Shown here: positions 32,027 to 38,351 of the stretch, piece after piece
Numbering within the stretch: the first letter of the stretch is position 1
How the letters are laid out: each line of letters starts with the position of its first letter
IMG/VR virus record: IMGVR_UViG_3300020439_001565
Location: 1 to 50,519 of that record
Source of the DNA: a virus
Length of the DNA: 50,519 nucleotides
Reading direction: 5' to 3' (one strand)
Notes under the pieces: generated by a model
Databases searched by the model: none
The model's input: only the letters and a program-made list of their open reading frames with translations
What the model was told of the DNA's origin: nothing
Translations under genes and position numbers: made by a program

Positions 32027-33327
32027 TGCAATACTCTCTTCAATTCAGGGAATGTTTTTAAAGTATCTTCACCACGCAAAGCATCTAATGCTTTCATGTA
32101 TGCTTTGAAGTTAGGAATAAGATCTGTTCTCTTTTCACTCGCAAGGAGTTTCAATACACTTATATATTGGTTGATAGAGTCTTCGGATTTTGTGGGGATA
32201 AGAAACTCTTTTACATGGGTTTTAATTTTATCACCAAGTTCTTTTCTAGTTTCACTATCCAAAATACAAACAGATAAGAAATCAGGATTATGTAGAAGAG
32301 TGCAATAAAAATCATCTGGTTCGTTAATAGCTCCCATCATGTACAACTCTTTTTGTGCATCCATTGAATGGAATACAGTTAGAGCTTGAACAACATAGTT
32401 TACAGTGAGTTTTTTATCGGGGAATCTCTCCCTAAACTTCGCATAATTATCCTTAAACCTTTTCCAATCAAATCCATTCCTTACAAGTTCACCCCTTTCA
32501 CCAATACCGTCAATACTAATCATAACATTGACATCATCAAACTTTTCCCAAAGATCTAATACATTGATACCCTTATATGTCAATGTACTGAAGTTGGTAT
32601 TGTATCTGATTCTTACATCAGTTCTACCTCGTTTGATTAGTTCTTGAAGAATTTCATAGTGGTGATCCATAATCATTGGTTCACCACCAGCGAAGTAACA
32701 TTCTTCTACGATATCATACAGTGGTTCAATATTATCTCTAACCATATCCATGTCAATTTTTGGATATGGTTCTTTAACATCAAACTCTTTACGCATTTCA
32801 GCTTCCCATGCAGAACTACATCCAGGTCCACACATGCGACACTTGAAATTACATACGTTACTAAGTCTGAAATCCCAGTAAATTAGATTGAATCGATCAA
32901 ACGTACCATCTTCTTTGGTTTCACTAACGTACTTATAATGATGACCAAAATTATTATTCATACCTTGTCTGTGAGAAAAGGCACCAACAGATTCTTCCTT
33001 ATAACAAGTTGTACAGAAACTAGATCTCTTTCCTGCAATCATATTTCTACGAAGTTCTTTCATCTCTTCGCTATTCCATGCTTCTTTCATGGATTGATTG
33101 ATCAAAGATCCTGTTTTAAACTCCCTCGGAGAACCATCACACTCACCAGCAATATACTCCAAAGGATTGTCATGATTGAATCCATCACCATCGAGCATCT
33201 TATCAGTGTCATCATGTTCCTCTGTCTCAAGAATAGGTAACATGCAACATGGATATACATCACCATTGCAGTTCACGTTCATGTGAACCCAAGGAGCCAT
33301 ACAAAATACTTTGTTAAATTCTGTCAT
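32023..33327 (-). CDS. Radical SAM protein, second copy
   Basis: 434 residues, clearly paralogous to the gene downstream. Core CNFKCRMC (C159, C163, C166) and YFAGGEPMIMDHHYEIL. N-terminal cluster C9, C27-C28, C105, C108, starting FCMAPWVHMNVNCNGDVYPC. It has a longer insert between its N-terminal cysteine groups. Two diverged copies may act in series or as a pair. Overlaps its neighbours by 4 nt. Confidence 0.85.
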   Translation of the reverse strand: MTEFNKVFCMAPWVHMNVNCNGDVYPCCMLPILETEEHDDTDKMLDGDGFNHDNPLEYIAGECDGSPREFKTGSLINQSMKEAWNSEEMKELRRNMIAGKRSSFCTTCYKEESVGAFSHRQGMNNNFGHHYKYVSETKEDGTFDRFNLIYWDFRLSNVCNFKCRMCGPGCSSAWEAEMRKEFDVKEPYPKIDMDMVRDNIEPLYDIVEECYFAGGEPMIMDHHYEILQELIKRGRTDVRIRYNTNFSTLTYKGINVLDLWEKFDDVNVMISIDGIGERGELVRNGFDWKRFKDNYAKFRERFPDKKLTVNYVVQALTVFHSMDAQKELYMMGAINEPDDFYCTLLHNPDFLSVCILDSETRKELGDKIKTHVKEFLIPTKSEDSINQYISVLKLLASEKRTDLIPNFKAYMKALDALRGEDTLKTFPELKRVLQ

Positions 33328-34103
33328 CGGAAAAGATTACCAATAGTTTGTCTAAATTTTACATAAGGGCATTTAGTTGCCAACTTATCATCCAACATAG
33401 TTAGTTCTACACCATTCATTCTAGCCCATTCTTCTTCACTAATATAATTACATTCCATCTCAAACGATTGTCTTTTGAAAGGGATAATCAAAAATAGGGG
33501 GTCACCATATTTAACAAGTTGATTATCAACATCAATATCGGCAGACATACCAGTCTTGATTTTATAATTCCACTCAAACATCCAATGCACTTGCAAAGGA
33601 GATACATCTGTGTGAACTATACCCTGAACAGATGTAAAATTGGATTTATTTTGCCAGAAGGCATCCATTATCATAACAGAAATTCCTGGTTCTGTTTTTA
33701 TAATCCAAGGAGAAACAATTTTATGAAATCCCCCATAAAGAGGAGCGTTTGGAATACCCTCTATTTGATTCATACCATGCAAGGAATATTCATTTCGATG
33801 ATCACTATGATCATCGACCCAGTTTACATATAGAAAACCATTCTCTTCTCTAAAAACAAAATCTGTCCAAGATTTTATAACATATCCAGTCTTCAATATT
33901 TCCTGAACACCAGGACATTTTTTTATAGTAACTTTACCTCTATTTCTCTCAAGTTCTTTTATATTTTCTGGATCTGATATGACTGGTGATTTTATTTTTT
34001 CAATTTGTATATCCGAAAACCATTTTGGGACTACTTTAGAAGCAGGCACTGGTTCTGGAATGATGTCCTTATTACTATATTTTGTATAGAATTGAACTTT
34101 CAT
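33324..34103 (-). CDS. DUF6065-like protein of radical SAM operon
   Basis: About 259 residues, opening MKVQFYTKYSNKDIIPEPVP. The W-rich, P-containing N-terminal block KVVPKWFSDIQ is typical of a family I associate with DUF6065. The in-frame upstream ATG (34163) would translate into tRNA-Pro and was rejected. ATG 34103 lies 2 nt after the tRNA 3' end, with no ribosome site between. Probably supplies or recognises the substrate of the radical SAM pair (inference). Confidence 0.65.
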   Translation of the reverse strand: MKVQFYTKYSNKDIIPEPVPASKVVPKWFSDIQIEKIKSPVISDPENIKELERNRGKVTIKKCPGVQEILKTGYVIKSWTDFVFREENGFLYVNWVDDHSDHRNEYSLHGMNQIEGIPNAPLYGGFHKIVSPWIIKTEPGISVMIMDAFWQNKSNFTSVQGIVHTDVSPLQVHWMFEWNYKIKTGMSADIDVDNQLVKYGDPLFLIIPFKRQSFEMECNYISEEEWARMNGVELTMLDDKLATKCPYVKFRQTIGNLFR

Positions 34104-34105
34104 AA

Positions 34106-34179
34106 TCGGGATGATAGGATTTGAACCTACGGCCACTCGCTCCCAAAGCGAGTGCTCTACCAAACTGAGCTACATCCCG
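34106..34179 (-). tRNA. tRNA-Pro (anticodon TGG)
   Basis: 74-nt cloverleaf: acceptor CGGGATG/CATCCCG, anticodon stem CTCGC/GCGAG with loop TTTGGGA, T arm GTAGGTTCAAATCCTAT. Ends 2 nt before a protein start; promoter 11 nt upstream. Confidence 0.93.
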
Positions 34180-34189
34180 TAGTAAATTA

Positions 34190-34218
34190 AGTATACTACT
34201 TTTTGAATATTTTGTCAA
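34190..34218 (-). promoter_or_regulatory. Host-type promoter of tRNA-Pro/radical SAM operon
   Basis: Minus strand TTGACA (34218-34213), 17-bp spacer, TATACT (34195-34190). Start of transcription predicted a few bases before the tRNA. The -35 is inside the C-terminus of the upstream gene. Confidence 0.82.
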
Positions 34219-34360
34219 ATGGTTCCCAGTGTTCCCATCCGTACTTATGGATTGCCCACATTCCTAAGATGGGAACAAACACTAGGCACCAAGATAAGAT
34301 GCCTAGTGTCCAAGGGTTATTCAGAGTCCACGCGGCGAATTGTCCGGCTTGATGCATCAT
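34196..34360 (-). CDS. 54-residue membrane protein
   Basis: Reads MMHQAGQFAAWTLNNPWTLG, one hydrophobic segment (ILSWCLVFVPILGMWAI), then a Trp/His-rich KYGWEHWEPFDK tail. Its 3' end carries the next promoter's -35. Overlaps the gene before it by 44 nt in another frame. Function unknown. Confidence 0.65.
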   Translation of the reverse strand: MMHQAGQFAAWTLNNPWTLGILSWCLVFVPILGMWAIHKYGWEHWEPFDKIFKK

Positions 34361-34466
34361 CTTTTTCTTTGTGTTGTTTTAGATATTTGTCACTGTCACG
34401 TTGAGTTATAAGTGTCATACCAGATTTAATAAAGTCCTTGCTCTTGTCGGTGGGTGAGTTTGCCAT
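34317..34466 (-). CDS. 49-residue basic hypothetical protein
   Basis: Reads MANSPTDKSKDFIKSGMTLI onwards, ending RTIRRVDSE. Highly charged, no membrane segment. Start 34466 is the first ATG after a 51-nt gap. Not recognised. Confidence 0.6.
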   Translation of the reverse strand: MANSPTDKSKDFIKSGMTLITQRDSDKYLKQHKEKDDASSRTIRRVDSE

Positions 34467-34517
34467 CTGTTTGTCCGTTAGGGTAAACAGAACTTTTTAC
34501 GGGGTTGCTATCCCGAA

Positions 34518-34652
34518 TCACCTCAACACCTTGTGAGCAGTTCCATCACCATCATACTGATCGGTGTCATAATATCCACCCTTGGTTCCAAAGAACAAAG
34601 TTACGATCACAAATGGGACGCAAGAAAATAGTAAAAATTGTGCAAGTATCAT
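34518..34652 (-). CDS. 44-residue membrane protein
   Basis: Reads MILAQFLLFSCVPFVIVTLF then FGTKGGYYDTDQYDGDGTAH: one membrane helix and a polar tail. Overlaps upstream stop by 4 nt (ATGA). Part of a tightly packed set of tiny genes. Unknown. Confidence 0.65.
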   Translation of the reverse strand: MILAQFLLFSCVPFVIVTLFFGTKGGYYDTDQYDGDGTAHKVLR

Positions 34653-34795
34653 GGGTTTTTGGGGTCAATTCCTAGTCTAATTAAGTATTCCATCCACCAG
34701 TCAGGATCTTTTTTAGTTCTCCATTTTGGTACTGGTTTGCCTTGTTCAGAGTAATACTCCTCTAGAGCATTATCGATAGTCTGTGCGATCTCCAT
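34649..34795 (-). CDS. 48-residue hypothetical protein
   Basis: Starts at ATG 34795 (MEIAQTIDNALEEYYSEQGK), directly after a purine-rich GAGGAAGAGGAGT. Ends LIRLGIDPKNP. Soluble, helical. A longer in-frame start exists at 34915 but runs through the neighbour and lacks a site. Confidence 0.65.
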   Translation of the reverse strand: MEIAQTIDNALEEYYSEQGKPVPKWRTKKDPDWWMEYLIRLGIDPKNP

Positions 34796-34982
34796 ACTCC
34801 TCTTCCTCTTTGTCAACGTCAGCATATGCGTTGTCCAAATAGGGTCCTCGTTTTCTGAAGGGTTCTTGGGCAACATACTTCTTCTCCTCGTTAACAGCGG
34901 ACATCCAAACAGCAATCTTCATTACTATGTAGATGATTGCGAGAGGCGTAAAGCACGCGATGAGAATAAAAGACTCTTTCAT
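34770..34982 (-). CDS. 70-residue membrane protein
   Basis: MKESFILIACFTPLAIIYIV is an N-terminal membrane segment, followed by an acidic DVDKEEEEYGD tail. The start overlaps the upstream stop as TAATG. No family recognised; likely inserted in the cell or thylakoid membrane. Confidence 0.65.
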   Translation of the reverse strand: MKESFILIACFTPLAIIYIVMKIAVWMSAVNEEKKYVAQEPFRKRGPYLDNAYADVDKEEEEYGDRTDYR

Positions 34983-35065
34983 TAGTATGCAGTGTGTAGT
35001 CCCCAGACTACTAGAAAGGTTATTAATGTATATACTAAAAGGAAAACACGCATAGTGTGACCCAT
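34982..35065 (-). CDS. 27-residue membrane peptide
   Basis: MGHTMRVFLLVYTLITFLVV then WGLHTAY: a single hydrophobic helix. Both ends overlap neighbours as TAATG, which supports its being translated. Unknown function. Confidence 0.55.
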   Translation of the reverse strand: MGHTMRVFLLVYTLITFLVVWGLHTAY

Positions 35066-35187
35066 TACATTCCTCCGTTTCTAAATCCTATCACATAACC
35101 AAGATAAACACCCGAAAGCCATGCCACAAATAACCATAATACACTCTCTATGAATTGAATAAATTCAACGGCTTCTGCATTACTCAT
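35065..35187 (-). CDS. 40-residue membrane protein
   Basis: MSNAEAVEFIQFIESVLWLF then VAWLSGVYLGYVIGFRNGGM: short amphipathic start, then a membrane segment. Start overlaps upstream stop (GAGTAA/ATGAGT). Unknown. Confidence 0.6.
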   Translation of the reverse strand: MSNAEAVEFIQFIESVLWLFVAWLSGVYLGYVIGFRNGGM

Positions 35188-35329
35188 GATCATCATACGT
35201 CATACGAGTATCAGAATCCCATTCGGGTTCATATAAGGGACAAGGTTCCTCAAATAAGTGACCCATCCTTAATTGATGGATTCTTTCCCTTAACTGTTTG
35301 TAAAACTCTCTTTTTTGGTCGTCGTTCAT
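35180..35329 (-). CDS. 49-residue hypothetical protein
   Basis: MNDDQKREFYKQLRERIHQL, then an acidic RMTYDDHE end. Soluble. Overlaps upstream stop as ATGA. Not recognised. Confidence 0.65.
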   Translation of the reverse strand: MNDDQKREFYKQLRERIHQLRMGHLFEEPCPLYEPEWDSDTRMTYDDHE

Positions 35330-35508
35330 TTGTCTTTTAAAAGGTCTTCGATCTGTTTACGTGCATCAGACATCTTCTCTTTTTCTCTTTCAGTATGTCT
35401 ATAACCATATTTTCCATGGAAAATAAAATGACCTTGGATAAACATGGTTATAGCAAATAGTATCGCAGTAATAATTCCAATCCAATCTACAATGTGATTT
35501 GTAGCCAT
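35326..35508 (-). CDS. 60-residue membrane protein
   Basis: Start 35508 (MATNHIVDWIGIITAILFAI), one membrane helix, then the charged tail EKEKMSDARKQIEDLLKDK. Overlaps the upstream gene by 22 nt. No family recognised. Confidence 0.65.
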   Translation of the reverse strand: MATNHIVDWIGIITAILFAITMFIQGHFIFHGKYGYRHTEREKEKMSDARKQIEDLLKDK

Positions 35509-35690
35509 GGTAGTAGTGGAGGAATGACGCCAATGAGTCTTAAAAGTCCTTCTGCAAATAAAGCGAGAACTACCCAACCAACACAAAAACTAATTATCGA
35601 TGCATTACGATTATGTTGTCGTATTGCATCGTCAATCATTTCCTGACACTCTTCTTTTGTCACATATCCGTCAGGTTTCAGTTCCGTCAT
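35487..35690 (-). CDS. 67-residue membrane protein
   Basis: MTELKPDGYVTKEECQEMID then IISFCVGWVVLALFAEGLL: soluble N-terminal half and one or two membrane helices. ATG 35690 chosen (35702 also in frame). Unknown. Confidence 0.62.
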   Translation of the reverse strand: MTELKPDGYVTKEECQEMIDDAIRQHNRNASIISFCVGWVVLALFAEGLLRLIGVIPPLLPWLQITL

Positions 35691-35853
35691 CCTGTGTGTC
35701 ATTTTGTGTTGGTTTTGCCAGCATTTTATCTAGCGGGTCTGGTCTACCGCCTACAATCGCACAGGCTCTTTGATAAAACAGATTGTCTGTGTTTCCAGAT
35801 TCTTCAAATGTTGCCTTTACTCTCACCCAATTCTGATAGGTGTATTCGTCCAT
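35671..35853 (-). CDS. 60-residue acidic hypothetical protein
   Basis: MDEYTYQNWVRVKATFEESG, ending KPTQNDTQDDGTET. First gene of a nine- to eleven-gene small-protein operon, after the promoter 35882-35909. Soluble. Unknown. Confidence 0.65.
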   Translation of the reverse strand: MDEYTYQNWVRVKATFEESGNTDNLFYQRACAIVGGRPDPLDKMLAKPTQNDTQDDGTET

Positions 35854-35881
35854 TTGATAGGTATTTAATTGTACAAGCTAT

Positions 35882-35909
35882 ATTGTAATTAGAGATTTCA
35901 CACTGTCAA
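35882..35909 (-). promoter_or_regulatory. Host-type promoter of small membrane-gene operon
   Basis: Minus strand TTGACA (35909-35904), 16-bp spacer, TACAAT (35887-35882). Precedes the run of tiny genes from 35853 to 34196. Confidence 0.7.
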
Positions 35910-35951
35910 CAAATGTGTTCATCTCGTTACATACCTTAAGAAAATATAAAA

Positions 35952-36038
35952 CGGAGAGTGGGGGAATCGAACCCCCAAGGGCTTTAACACCTCGACGCTT
36001 TTCAAGAGCGGTTCCGTCACCTATCGGATTGACTCTCC
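35952..36038 (-). tRNA. tRNA-Ser (anticodon TGA)
   Basis: 87-nt class II tRNA with acceptor GGAGAGT/ACTCTCC, anticodon loop CTTGAAA, long variable arm, T stem GGGGG/CCCCC. Its first 22 nt overlap the 3' end of a reading frame (36017-36169). Confidence 0.93.
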
Positions 36039-36169
36039 AAGTATTTCTTTTCATTCTGGTAGATTTGTTCTTCCCCAGTCCATAATTTATATCCCTGTAC
36101 TAAGTCAGGGATCAACCACTCATCGACTCGATAACAATATTTCCAATTAACGGGTTGGATACAGTTCAT
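36017..36169 (-). CDS. 50-residue protein running into tRNA-Ser
   Basis: Start 36169 (MNCIQPVNWKYCYRVDEWLI), with a conserved-looking LVQGYKLWTGEEQIYQNEKK tail. The stop lies 22 nt inside tRNA-Ser. A longer start at 36217 is possible. Overlaps its upstream neighbour by 23 nt. Unknown. Confidence 0.5.
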   Translation of the reverse strand: MNCIQPVNWKYCYRVDEWLIPDLVQGYKLWTGEEQIYQNEKKYLESQSDR

Positions 36170-36365
36170 TACAACTACATTCCAAAACGCTACCAGATGT
36201 ATTATTAGTGTTTGCATTCCAATGTCTCACTGCGTTGGCAACAATAGCCACGTTAGTAACCATATAAGAAACAAATATAATAGTCCGTATGACAGCCACT
36301 GCGTTTGCCTCTCTGTCATTCTTACCCTCCTTCCCTCCTAGTGCCTTTGCCCACAGTCTCCACAT
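36147..36365 (-). CDS. 72-residue membrane protein
   Basis: MWRLWAKALGGKEGKNDREA then VIRTIIFVSYMVTNVAIVA: basic start, then one membrane helix, then ELYPTR end. TAATG overlap with upstream stop. No family recognised. Confidence 0.68.
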   Translation of the reverse strand: MWRLWAKALGGKEGKNDREANAVAVIRTIIFVSYMVTNVAIVANAVRHWNANTNNTSGSVLECSCNELYPTR

Positions 36366-36613
36366 TAACGAATCTCAAAATCTAACTTGCGAACTTTTCG
36401 TGAACGTCTTGCTTCTTGGTATGCAAGATCACTTTGAGAAAGAACATTTTTGCTTTTATTATTCTTTGGAGAGTCTAACATGACCACTTTATCTAGGTCA
36501 ACTGCACCAACCTTGTCATCCACAACCCTCATTTGATTAGGGCATCCACAGAACTGAACTTTACTACTACTTGTCAATTCTGTATTGCATTCTTTGCATC
36601 TTACTCTTAACAT
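36365..36613 (-). CDS. 82-residue zinc-ribbon-like protein
   Basis: Start 36613 (MLRVRCKECNTELTSSSKVQ) with two CxxC/CxC-type cysteine pairs (CKEC, CGC) suggesting a small zinc ribbon, then a basic tail (RRSRKVRKLDFEIR). A longer in-frame start at 36658 would overlap tRNA-Val and was rejected. Might bind nucleic acid (inference). Confidence 0.62.
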   Translation of the reverse strand: MLRVRCKECNTELTSSSKVQFCGCPNQMRVVDDKVGAVDLDKVVMLDSPKNNKSKNVLSQSDLAYQEARRSRKVRKLDFEIR

Positions 36614-36628
36614 TTGATTGTACCTGTA

Positions 36629-36700
36629 TGGGAGATACTGGGATCGAACCAGTGACAACCTCGGTGTAAACGAGACACTCTACCGCTGAGCTAATCTCCC
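36629..36700 (-). tRNA. tRNA-Val (anticodon TAC)
   Basis: 72-nt cloverleaf: acceptor GGGAGAT/ATCTCCC, anticodon loop TTTACAC, T arm CTGGTTCGATCCCAG. Immediately follows the CCA end of tRNA-Gly with no spacer. Confidence 0.93.
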
Positions 36701-36775
36701 TGGAGCGGAATAGGGGATTTGAACCCCTGACATTCAGCTTGGAAGGCTGACGTTCTACCACTGAACTAATTCCGC
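36701..36775 (-). tRNA. tRNA-Gly (anticodon TCC), CCA encoded
   Basis: 75-nt including CCA: acceptor GCGGAAT/ATTCCGC, anticodon loop CTTCCAA, T arm AGGGGTTCAAATCCCCT. The encoded CCA abuts tRNA-Val directly, so RNase processing must separate them. Confidence 0.92.
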
Positions 36776-36783
36776 ATGTGATT

Positions 36784-36812
36784 ATTATAACGTGAGACTA
36801 TATTAGTGTCAA
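36784..36812 (-). promoter_or_regulatory. Host-type promoter of tRNA-Gly/Val
   Basis: Minus strand TTGACA (36812-36807), 17-bp spacer, TATAAT (36789-36784): full consensus. The HNH gene's stop TGA (36811-36809) is part of the -35. Confidence 0.87.
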
Positions 36813-37279
36813 CCCCAGTTGTACTCTTTCCACTCTGAGATTGTAGTCTTTTCTAAGTCTAACATGACTTTGCTGATTGGTGCTCTTGGCGTAGACTTTA
36901 AAACCAATCCAGCTTCTTTGAGAGTTTTACTACCTTTCTTTACATTACAGGATGAACATGCTGTTACAAGGTTTGTCCATGTATCATCGCCACCCTTGGA
37001 CCTTGGTGTCACATGGTCAATAGTGAGATCTTTCTTAGATCCACAATATTGGCATTCATAATTATCACGTTTGTAAATCAAATGTCGGGAGGGAAACATC
37101 TCTCCCAAACGTATGAAAGGTAGTCTCACGTAATTAACGAGTCTGATGACTCTTTTTGAGATTAACTTAGCTTTGTCCTTGAATAGTAGAATGATCGCTC
37201 GTTTCCAATTGGTGAAGTGTAATGGTTCGTATGAACTGTTTAACACCAGTATGGTCGAATGGGGTTCTACTATCTGCAT
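36809..37279 (-). CDS. HNH endonuclease
   Basis: A 156-residue HNH nuclease: RDNYECQYCGSKKDLTIDHV, then TPRSKGGDDTWTNLVTACSS followed by CNVKKG. Zinc-binding CxxC pairs flank the His-Asn-His core (DHV...N...). Located between tRNA-Leu and tRNA-Gly, like many mobile or homing nucleases, but no interrupted host gene is visible. It has a CTAAATA box 22 nt upstream. Could also be a packaging or recombination nuclease. Confidence 0.85.
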   Translation of the reverse strand: MQIVEPHSTILVLNSSYEPLHFTNWKRAIILLFKDKAKLISKRVIRLVNYVRLPFIRLGEMFPSRHLIYKRDNYECQYCGSKKDLTIDHVTPRSKGGDDTWTNLVTACSSCNVKKGSKTLKEAGLVLKSTPRAPISKVMLDLEKTTISEWKEYNWG

Positions 37280-37301
37280 AGGAGGCTTGCCCAGTTTCTT
37301 C

Positions 37302-37308
37302 TATTTAG
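37302..37308 (-). promoter_or_regulatory. CTAAATA box upstream of HNH gene
   Basis: CTAAATA immediately after tRNA-Leu (minus strand), 22 nt before ATG 37279. Same one-base variant of the late box as elsewhere in the window. Confidence 0.4.
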
Positions 37309-37390
37309 TGTCGATGAAAGGACTTGAACCTTCATGAGTTGCCTCACTGGAACCTAAACCCAGCGCGTATACCAATTCCGCCACATCGAC
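37309..37390 (-). tRNA. tRNA-Leu (anticodon TAG)
   Basis: 82-nt class II tRNA: acceptor GTCGATG/CATCGAC, anticodon loop TTTAGGT, long variable arm, T arm GAAGGTTCAAGTCCTTT. Confidence 0.88.
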
Positions 37391-37516
37391 TTGGGAATAT
37401 CCCCCACTCGTCAGCGGGGGAGGCTCAAGAGGGATCCCACCTCTCTCTCACATGGGTTGTTGTTCCGATTCTTTTTTCTCTCGGAGATGTGAGCCAGGAT
37501 GCATTCCAGTCCCTTA
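37391..37516 (-). other. 126-nt spacer with GC-rich hairpin between tRNA genes
   Basis: No convincing gene. It contains a hairpin with CCCCC/GGGGG ends at 37401-37420, upstream of tRNA-Leu in transcription. It may help process the polycistronic tRNA transcript. Confidence 0.4.
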
Positions 37517-37588
37517 CTCCCAAGGCTGGATTTGAACCAGCGACCAGCCGATTAACAGTCGGCGGCTCTGCCACTGAGCTACTTGGGA
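37517..37588 (-). tRNA. tRNA-Asn (anticodon GTT)
   Basis: 72-nt cloverleaf: acceptor TCCCAAG/CTTGGGA, anticodon loop CTGTTAA, T arm GCTGGTTCAAATCCAGC. Its first 10 nt overlap the stop region of the 54-residue gene upstream. Confidence 0.93.
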
Positions 37589-37743
37589 TTGTTCTCTTCT
37601 TTCTTGAGTTTGAAGTATAGTTTGTAATACTTCTTTCTCAACTGATCGAAGATTGCATTGTCTTCTTCAAAACCAAGTCTCTTAGTGTGCGTATAGCAAC
37701 CTTCCAATTCAGATATTAGAAGTAAGATGTCTACTGGTTTCAT
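37579..37743 (-). CDS. 54-residue hypothetical protein ending inside tRNA-Asn
   Basis: MKPVDILLLISELEGCYTHT, then LRKKYYKLYFKLKKEE. Lies between tRNA-Arg and tRNA-Asn; its stop TAG is made by tRNA-Asn nucleotides 8-10. Basic C-terminus, no known motif. Unknown function. Confidence 0.6.
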   Translation of the reverse strand: MKPVDILLLISELEGCYTHTKRLGFEEDNAIFDQLRKKYYKLYFKLKKEENNPK

Positions 37744-37757
37744 GGTAAAGAAGACAA

Positions 37758-37831
37758 CGATTCAGGTAGGACTCGAACCTACGACCGACTGCTTAGAAGG
37801 CAGTTGCTCTATCCAGCTGAGCTACTGAACC
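37758..37831 (-). tRNA. tRNA-Arg (anticodon TCT)
   Basis: 74-nt cloverleaf: acceptor GGTTCAG/CTGAATC, anticodon stem ACTGC/GCAGT with loop CTTCTAA, T arm GTAGGTTCGAGTCCTAC. First tRNA in the leftward cluster. Confidence 0.93.
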
Positions 37832-37903
37832 AAGCGGTAGTTCCTATCGCCGCTAACCCTGAACTACCAAGGGAGTCACCGCAGTTGATCTCTCAACTCT
37901 TTA
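37832..37903 (-). other. Structured leader of the tRNA operon
   Basis: Between promoter and tRNA-Arg: hairpin GTTGA/TCAAC near the start of the transcript and a longer stem GGTAGTTC/GAACTACC enclosing a 17-nt loop next to the tRNA. Not a tRNA (no T-arm); it may guide 5' processing. Confidence 0.4.
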
Positions 37904-37932
37904 AGTATACCACTAGGGGTGGGGTCTGTCAA
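37904..37932 (-). promoter_or_regulatory. Host-type promoter of the tRNA cluster
   Basis: Minus strand TTGACA (37932-37927), 17-bp spacer, TATACT (37909-37904). The upstream gene's stop TGA (37931-37929) is inside the -35 hexamer. Confidence 0.85.
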
Positions 37933-38351
37933 CGACCAACACCAGATTGCCAACCACCTGGACCTTCCTGGAATGTCTCAGAACCACCAATAGGATCCCG
38001 TTGAATAGTGGTTTCACCACTACTCATAGACATCTGATACATCACTTCATGGATGTTCTCTGGTTCATTGGTCTGTTCCTCATAGTATTTCAAAGCTTCT
38101 GCTTTGAATGCCTCAGATTCTGCCTTGAACTCCTCTTGTTTCTCTGTAAGAGTAGGCGCAGGACCAAACCATGGATCGTCTTCAAGATATGCGGGCGCAG
38201 GAACACCCGTCCAACTGCCCTGTGCTTCTGGACTGAAGAACACATCTTCTAGTGTGTCACAGGGAACTGTTTCCCCATCAACGGCACATTCAATTTTTTC
38301 TTCTTCAAATTCCTTTGGAGAAAGGAGTTCTTTAATGGCGCGCAAAATCAT
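37929..38351 (-). CDS. 140-residue acidic hypothetical protein
   Basis: MILRAIKELLSPKEFEEEKI, with a helical EKQEEFKAESEAFKAEALKY stretch and a Gly/Gln-rich end (FQEGPGGWQSGVGR). Overlaps the lysozyme-like gene as ATGA, so the two are likely co-translated. Possible virion or scaffolding protein; not recognised. Confidence 0.65.
   Translation of the reverse strand: MILRAIKELLSPKEFEEEKIECAVDGETVPCDTLEDVFFSPEAQGSWTGVPAPAYLEDDPWFGPAPTLTEKQEEFKAESEAFKAEALKYYEEQTNEPENIHEVMYQMSMSSGETTIQRDPIGGSETFQEGPGGWQSGVGR

Noticed and set aside
34104-34163. Upstream ATG that would extend the 33324 gene through tRNA-Pro
   Set aside because: The extra residues are just translated tRNA sequence; MKVQFYTKYS at 34103 is the natural start.
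37401-37430. CTGACGAG motif resembling a hammerhead ribozyme core
   Set aside because: No GAAA segment or cleavage-site stem follows in the right order; the match is chance in a GC-rich hairpin.
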